Assembly: GCA_905331475.1 (NCBI GenBank)
Contig: CAJNYU010002807.1
Location: 124,001-188,000 of the forward strand
DNA: 64,000 bases
Direction of reading: 5' to 3'
From: Rotaria socialis
Taxonomy: Eukaryota > Rotifera > Eurotatoria > Philodinida > Philodinidae
Every line of letters begins with the position of its first letter. Position 1 is the stretch's first letter. The notes under the pieces were generated by a model. It was not told the origin of the DNA and searched no databases. It saw nothing but the letters and a program-made list of their open reading frames with translations. Of the stretch, positions 58,356-64,000 are shown in pieces. A program made the position numbers and the translations under genes.

Positions 58356-59741
58356 TTAGATTAAAAATGGAATAATTGATTTGCGTTGCTTTGGATATTT
58401 ATCGGCGAAGTCTTTTTTATAAGCTCGATGTTTTTGCTTAGCCCAAATAGTCATTTGTACTGCTCCAGCAAATGCAAATAAGAGTGCTGTTAATGTTTGT
58501 GTCATTAATGAGAAACCTAACCATGAACCAATTTCATACGTATAGTTAGGACATGAAACTAGATGAAATAAATTTGTGAATGGATTGGTTTTATTTGGAT
58601 ATGGAATACGACGTTCAGTTGAACCAGCAGGACGAAGATCACGAAGAAGTAAATGAATTGATAAATTTCCAATCTCATTGAGCTAGATTTATTTTATCAG
58701 AAAATTTAAAATAAAACTATTGAAAAAAAAATTAACTTACAATAAAAATTCCTAAACCTAAATAAATTTGAGCATTACCAAATGATGGTGGAGTATATTT
58801 TGGATGATTAACAAAAAATGAAACCAATGCAGTGAAACCCCAATAATAGCTACAGTTCTAAGTGTGATAATGAATGTTTTTATTTTATTTTCGTATAATA
58901 TAAAAAAAACGTATTACTTTAAATAAATTGAACACTGGCATTGTCGAATGTGAAAAACGATGAACAAATATTGTCTCTAAAATACGCTTTGCATAATGTG
59001 CTATCCAACAAGCAGCACCCAAACTAGATAATAAATAAAATGAAAATTTTGATTTTTAAATAAATGAAACTAACTGAGCAGCTAAATGCACTGGTTTTGA
59101 ACCAGCTGATGAACCATAAACAAGACTTGGTCGAATATAAAATAATAGATAGATGAACAATGGGCCTGCATATTCAGCAACAAATACCTAAATAAGAAAT
59201 ATATTTTACTAGAAAAACAATCAAAGCTTGTATTTCTTACTGTGCTCCAACCGATTTGTGTACCCAAATCTTTGAAATAAATTTTTCCAACTTTATCGAT
59301 ATTCAATTCAGATAATTTTTGCGTATCTTTCACGGATTTTCCAGCTAGAATAAAACTTATCAGTAAATATCAAATGCATATTTCTTTTCATTTTTACTTG
59401 GCTCAGTTCGATATGATTGGCGATCAAAATAAAGCTCTGGTTCTAAAAAAATAATTTGAAATTTTCCTTTTGCATGTTATAGAATTTACTTTGTTGAGCG
59501 ACTCGTTTTTTTAATTCACCAATTGTTGCATCTGCTGAAATCTTAAGAGAAAAAAACAAGAAAATTTGATATCCCTGTCAATCTATCGATTGTAAGCATA
59601 CATTATCAATGGTTGTCAATGCTCCATTTCCACGAGCTTTGAGAACTTCAAGCTAACACAAATTAAGAAATATCATATTGTAAATCAATTTCGATAGAAA
59701 TATTTTACTCGAAAAGTATTGCCTTGATTTTTTCCAGACAT
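58356..59741 (-). CDS. TECR: Very-long-chain trans-2,3-enoyl-CoA reductase
   Basis: Nine exons: 59741-59709, 59652-59602, 59541-59490, 59442-59398, 59344-59241, 59187-59075, 59023-58918, 58857-58741 and 58682-58356. They join in frame to 315 residues; human TECR has 308. The N-terminal 75 residues form the ubiquitin-like domain of the family ([31 protein letters not shown]). Next come the membrane-embedded steroid-reductase-type region ([36 protein letters not shown]) and the conserved C-terminal part ([20 protein letters not shown], with the Tyr of the catalytic region). The protein ends [11 protein letters not shown]. It catalyses the last, NADPH-dependent step of very-long-chain fatty acid elongation in the endoplasmic reticulum. 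Introns are about 45-75 bp. No lesion seen. Confidence 0.93.
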
Positions 59742-60627
59742 ATTCTCTTTTTTTGTATCCTGCTTGCTTTCGAAAAACGATGAGGACCGCAAACAATAAA
59801 AGTAGAAGTCTAAAGAAATGACTCCATTATTTGTACTAATCGAAAAAATATTTAAAATATAATTTATTGATTATTTTCCAAAGTTTTCTATTAAACTTTG
59901 CTGACAATATCTACTCCTACGTTTCAAATTTCAAACTTTTTTCGTTATAAAAGATGTCGCTACTATGCAATATCACATCCAACACTTTTTAACAATAAAT
60001 ACTTTCAGTACAAGCGATCAAGACGAACGTCTCATCTATAGGCGCACCGCATTACTATATATACTTAAAGTGTGCCGTATTTTAAGTTTATCTCAATCCA
60101 TTAGTCATTGAAGAACCACACTGGCATTGTATGTTGATCATGTTGTCAGTATTATGAGATTTTAAAAAAAGGAGCTATGTGCCATTACTCAACAACTGGC
60201 AAGGTTGAAAATTCGATCGAAAAATGAACACACATAGTATATATGTATAAGATTTTTCAATAGGAAAAATTCGAGAATGCAAGTGTAAATAATTATCAAA
60301 TTTGCAGATACAGCATCTTGTATTAATAATAGCATTAAAAAGATGAATACAATTTAATTGTAACAACGAAATTCATTTGATAAATTCGTCTATTTTAAAT
60401 AATTTCAAAAGTGCATAAAGTTTTCTATTTGGAATTTATTCTTGTTAAACGTAAACAAAATATTAACGAACAAAGGTGTTCAATTCTATTCAGTTTCATT
60501 GAAATCAGCTGATTTTTTAATTTTCATCGATTTTTATTAATAGTTTCTCACTCAAATCATATTTATGAACAAATCACACAAAACATTTTAATTATGATAA
60601 TTAATAATAGAAGAAAAATATTCTAAA
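59742..60627. other. Intergenic spacer between TECR and the PARP-like gene
   Basis: AT-rich, with a slightly more mixed tract around 60010-60080. No coding or repeat structure recognised. Confidence 0.35.
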
Positions 60628-63600
60628 TTAATTATTTTTTCGTCGTTGATAAACAATTAAATGTGTTGGTAAAGCTAAATGGGTATCTTCATTTTGCAAT
60701 AAGCTAAAATCATCATTTAAATCGTATTTAGCTAATTGTAGAGTAAATATATAGTGTTTTCCGTCAGTTGAACGACGACTTCCATACAAATGACTATTTA
60801 ACGCATCGCGTGTCAAGCATATTGATCTAATTGATTGATTTTCAAATTTATCACCTGAAAGTAAAATAAATAGAAATAAAATAAATAATTTTGTCAAACT
60901 AAAAACCATAAATCGAAGCATTTGTCGAATGTAAACCATAATGAATGATCGATTGAATTGATGAATAAGAACAACCATGAAAATATAATTGACTTTCTTG
61001 CGTCCTTTTATTCATAAAATGAATATATAAAGGATAATTTTCAATTGAATCAATCTATTTAAATCATTAAAAGAGTTTGTTGAAATTTAAAATTATTATA
61101 AAAATAACTCGTTCAATTTGCCAACTATCTTTCGCCATTGTTTGATAGAACACTTGAAAACATTGTAATGATTCATATGAAGATTTGCTTATTACATTTG
61201 TACGAATCATAAGCAAAGATGAAGACCATGATGATGGAATTTTTATTTTTGGACCAACTAAAAGAAAACACACCAGATAAAGAAATAATTTTATCATTAA
61301 AATGAATTTCTCTTACGATTGATTTGTCTTTTAATAAGATAAGCAGAGTCTCTGATTCCATTAATTTTTATTTGTAAATGATTTAAATCAATATTTAAAA
61401 TTGTTTGATCATTATCGTTTACACAAATCTATTCAAAAGTTTCTTTGAAGAAAGAAAGAAAAGAAAATACAAGAGTGACTAACATTTGATTCTTCAACAG
61501 CGAAAGCTTCATCGATTTTTAATGAAATAAATGAATTTATTTTGTTTTCGTCGGACTTTTCTCCATGTTGCGTAAATACATAAGTATATTGATGAACTTT
61601 TTTGTCGTGTCGAAGATTAGAAAAACATTGAAAGCATGAATCTTTATCGCCATAAAGTTTTAATTCTTTTCGAACAAAATCAATATGTGGATGAACATGA
61701 TATTGTAAACAAATATCAATTAACAAATCGATCTTTGAAATAATACAAAAAAAAATTTTAATACAATAAATAACTAAACATATACTTTATCAATTAATGT
61801 TGATTCAATTAATGATAAATCGAATATTTTTTCGTACATCAAATTTTCCAATGATTTTATCAATAAATGATGATATTCAATTATATTTGATGAATTTGAT
61901 AATGTTAACACACGTTTACCTAAATAATAATCAACCTTTTTTTTCAAATTCATTCTAAAAATTGAAACATTTTCCAAACGATAACTATTTATAAAATAAT
62001 ATAACTGGATGTATATCGATATTTAATAAAAATTCATTGTTTCTTGCGATTTCTCAAACACGTTTCATTTTAAATAAACTATTTAACTCATCAGATAGAT
62101 AAATAATACAAATGTAATATCTCAAATTTTCATATGTCATTCTAATCACAAGTTGAATCGATTGTTTTAATAAATATCGATTGAAAATAGAGAAATAAAA
62201 TTTTAAAAACTATTGAAAAAGCTTATCAATACGAAGCAGTTCTTAAACCTCATCGAAAGCAGTTACAATTAATATTGATGCATACCTACAATTATATTTC
62301 GATGAACAGAAAATTAGCAATTTATCTTATTCAAACAGATAAAATTGAAAGCTTTACATTTTAATACCGTTGACAATTATATCAAAACTATATTCTCAAA
62401 CCTGTTGGAGTTCCTATATATTTGCTTTTAATATCTGTATAGCCAGGTATGTTAGTTTAAATTTCTTTTATAGATATTTATCTGACAATTCAGTTAACAT
62501 ACTTAATTGCAGTTCAATACTCTTGAAATATAATCTAATATTTTGACTCAATTAACAGGTAGATTTCTATAGAATCGATATGAACTAATATGTTCTTTAC
62601 ACACATTTATCGTAAACTTGAAATAGTGGAAATTCTCTAGAGAATATCTTTTATAAATCTTTGAATTATAATGACAGAGAGAATTACGAATGTTTGTTCT
62701 TTAAGATGATATGACATTTTGCGATAGAAAACCTGTTTTGAAAACTATTAGAAATCAATATTAACTTTTTACTTTCTGATCTGATTATTGGGATAATTAT
62801 TCGATAATTTGAAATGGATAAGCAATGTGTTATAGTTAATAATTTAAAGATTATAAAAAAAAAATGTTTAACAGGAAAAGAATAAAATCTAACCTAGTAT
62901 ATCTCGTTGAATAGATGTTTTTTCCATATCAAAACTCTTTGACATTTGTTGTTGATTATTAATTGCTGATGTCGCGACTTTAATAGATTTAATCTGTTCA
63001 TTAAGACTATCAAGATAAATTCTAAAAATCTATTTAAAAAAAAAGAAGATAAATATCTAGAAAACAAAAATCCTTTGAAGTAACTTGATAACATTCATCA
63101 TCATTATCATGATGACTATTGAGTCCAGTTGATGAATAAATAACAAATAGAACATCCATTTTATACTGATGTAAGCGTTCACTTGCCGCACTAATCATTG
63201 CTTCGCAAACAAAAGCTGGATCAAGACCAAGTTGACCAGTACCAATCTATTTCAATAATTAAATATTTTATTTTCAATAATTAAATAATAAAAATATATC
63301 TCACCGGTGGAAACGAGATTGATTTCATTTTTCTTTGATGTGCTTGTTCAATGCACCATTTGATTAAATCGGATAAGGACTTTAAAAGATTAATAGAATT
63401 ATTTTTTATTCTCATCAAATGTAATAAATATACTTTTTGAGTTTTTGTTGTTTCTGTTTGTTCAACTTCTGTTTGCCAAGGTACAAAGAGTATTTTTCGT
63501 GCTGCAGTTGAACCCCCATCAAGAAGTAAAGCATCCGTTGGACGATAACGCTCCTTATATTGAGACTCAATTTGAATCCCAGCACGACGAAGAATACTAT

Positions 63601-64000
63601 CACGTAAATTATTCGATGTACTTACGCATATCATCATATCAACCTTTAAAAAATCAATTTTAATTAACTAATAAAGTAAATAAATTTACTGGAATTTGAC
63701 TTATATCACCAGAAATAACACTCATTGATGAATCAGTTGCACTTATATGAAATTTTCCATCCGATGAAAACTATAAGAAAAATTTTCTTTACTGTTTGTT
63801 CTTGGGTTGAAATTTAAAAGAAGAAGAAAACAAACTTGTTGTGAATCGCTTTTCTCAATAGAAGACGATGCGTTCTAATAAAAAATATTTGAATTACAAG
63901 GCATAATTTTTAGCAATTTTTTATAACAATCTGATACATTTTTAGTTGATACTGGTGATGATCGTTTTTGATTAGTGGTTGATTCATTTATTACGTCAAT
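60628..64000 (-). CDS. Macrodomain plus PARP-like ADP-ribosyltransferase protein, 5' part beyond the window
   Basis: The gene enters from the right edge. An Asn/Ser-rich linker (64000 to about 63842) leads to a macrodomain: SVISGDISQIP, VDMMICVSTSNNLRDSILRR, ALLLDGGSTAARKILFVPW and KSISFPP joined to IGTGQLGLDPAF. Then comes a helical segment (SLNEQIKSIKVATSAINNQQ), an intron of roughly 900 bp (about 62890-61985), and a middle region of several exons including DLLIDICLQYHVHPHIDFVR. The C-terminal domain is PARP-like: SWQIER joined to IDSIENYPLYIHFMNKR, then SQLYFHGCSYSSIQSIIHYG (exon 61054-60907), and the last exon 60854-60628. The FHG histidine is present. Where PARPs have GVYFARDA this reads SICLTRDA, so the NAD-binding Tyr seems lost. 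Closest in layout to macro-PARPs such as PARP14. Exact junctions in 61985-61054 were not all resolved. Confidence 0.75.

Noticed and set aside
1..64000. tRNA, rRNA, CRISPR array, bacterial operon or replication origin
   Set aside because: No cloverleaf with a good B-box, no rRNA-like block and no spaced repeat array was found; the gene structure is eukaryotic.

Overview
The window is nuclear DNA of a small-intron animal and most likely of a bdelloid rotifer. It is AT-rich. Introns are GT-AG and mostly 45-80 bp, with a minority of 300-1,600 bp. The gene set also fits: a eukaryotic RNA-dependent RNA polymerase, rotifer-type F-box/leucine-rich proteins, the large bdelloid ADP-ribosyltransferase (ART) family, a macrodomain PARP, a death-effector-like/lectin receptor and many short inverted-repeat transposons. 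No search was run, so species and family names rest on recognition of protein sequence.

Left part (1-24 kb): a decaying, repeat-rich region. Three broken genes lie around one intact gene. They are an ART-family pseudogene running off the left edge, an intact endonuclease/exonuclease/phosphatase (EEP) gene, a sigma-class glutathione S-transferase pseudogene and a class A GPCR pseudogene. A nested pair of DNA transposons follows (5.9-6.9 kb), then small MITEs, a four-exon F-box gene (8.9-13.5 kb), a two-exon gene of unknown family (14.6-16.1 kb), the broken 3' end of another gene (17.9-18.7 kb) and a four-exon membrane receptor-like gene (21.5-23.4 kb). The receptor joins a death-effector-like domain, a transmembrane helix, a coiled coil and a jacalin-like lectin domain. 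Its last intron holds a terminal-inverted-repeat element.

Middle part (24-43 kb): a ten-exon mind bomb-type E3 ubiquitin ligase whose last intron carries a 537-bp foldback element; a long repeat-bearing intergenic stretch with one ambiguous base; a six-exon phytanoyl-CoA dioxygenase-like gene with a 16-nt exon that encodes the iron-binding HxD; and a minus-strand VPS13-like gene that seems to keep only the N-terminal part of the family.

Right part (45-64 kb): a gene-dense minus-strand block. It holds a ten-exon RNA-dependent RNA polymerase with an added N-terminal RRM and intact DLDGD site, a single-exon Frag1/DRAM/Sfk1 membrane protein, eIF2B gamma (one exon junction does not keep frame), very-long-chain enoyl-CoA reductase and a macrodomain plus PARP-like gene cut by the right edge.

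Housekeeping genes (eIF2B gamma, TECR, MIB, VPS13-like) are thus interspersed with genes of the kinds expanded in bdelloids (RNA silencing, lectin/death-fold, ADP-ribosylation, F-box). They are not an operon, and no shared pathway is claimed. The candidates for new biology are the death-effector-like/lectin receptor with its splice-site-bearing repeat, the RRM-RdRp, and the PARP whose catalytic tyrosine looks replaced.
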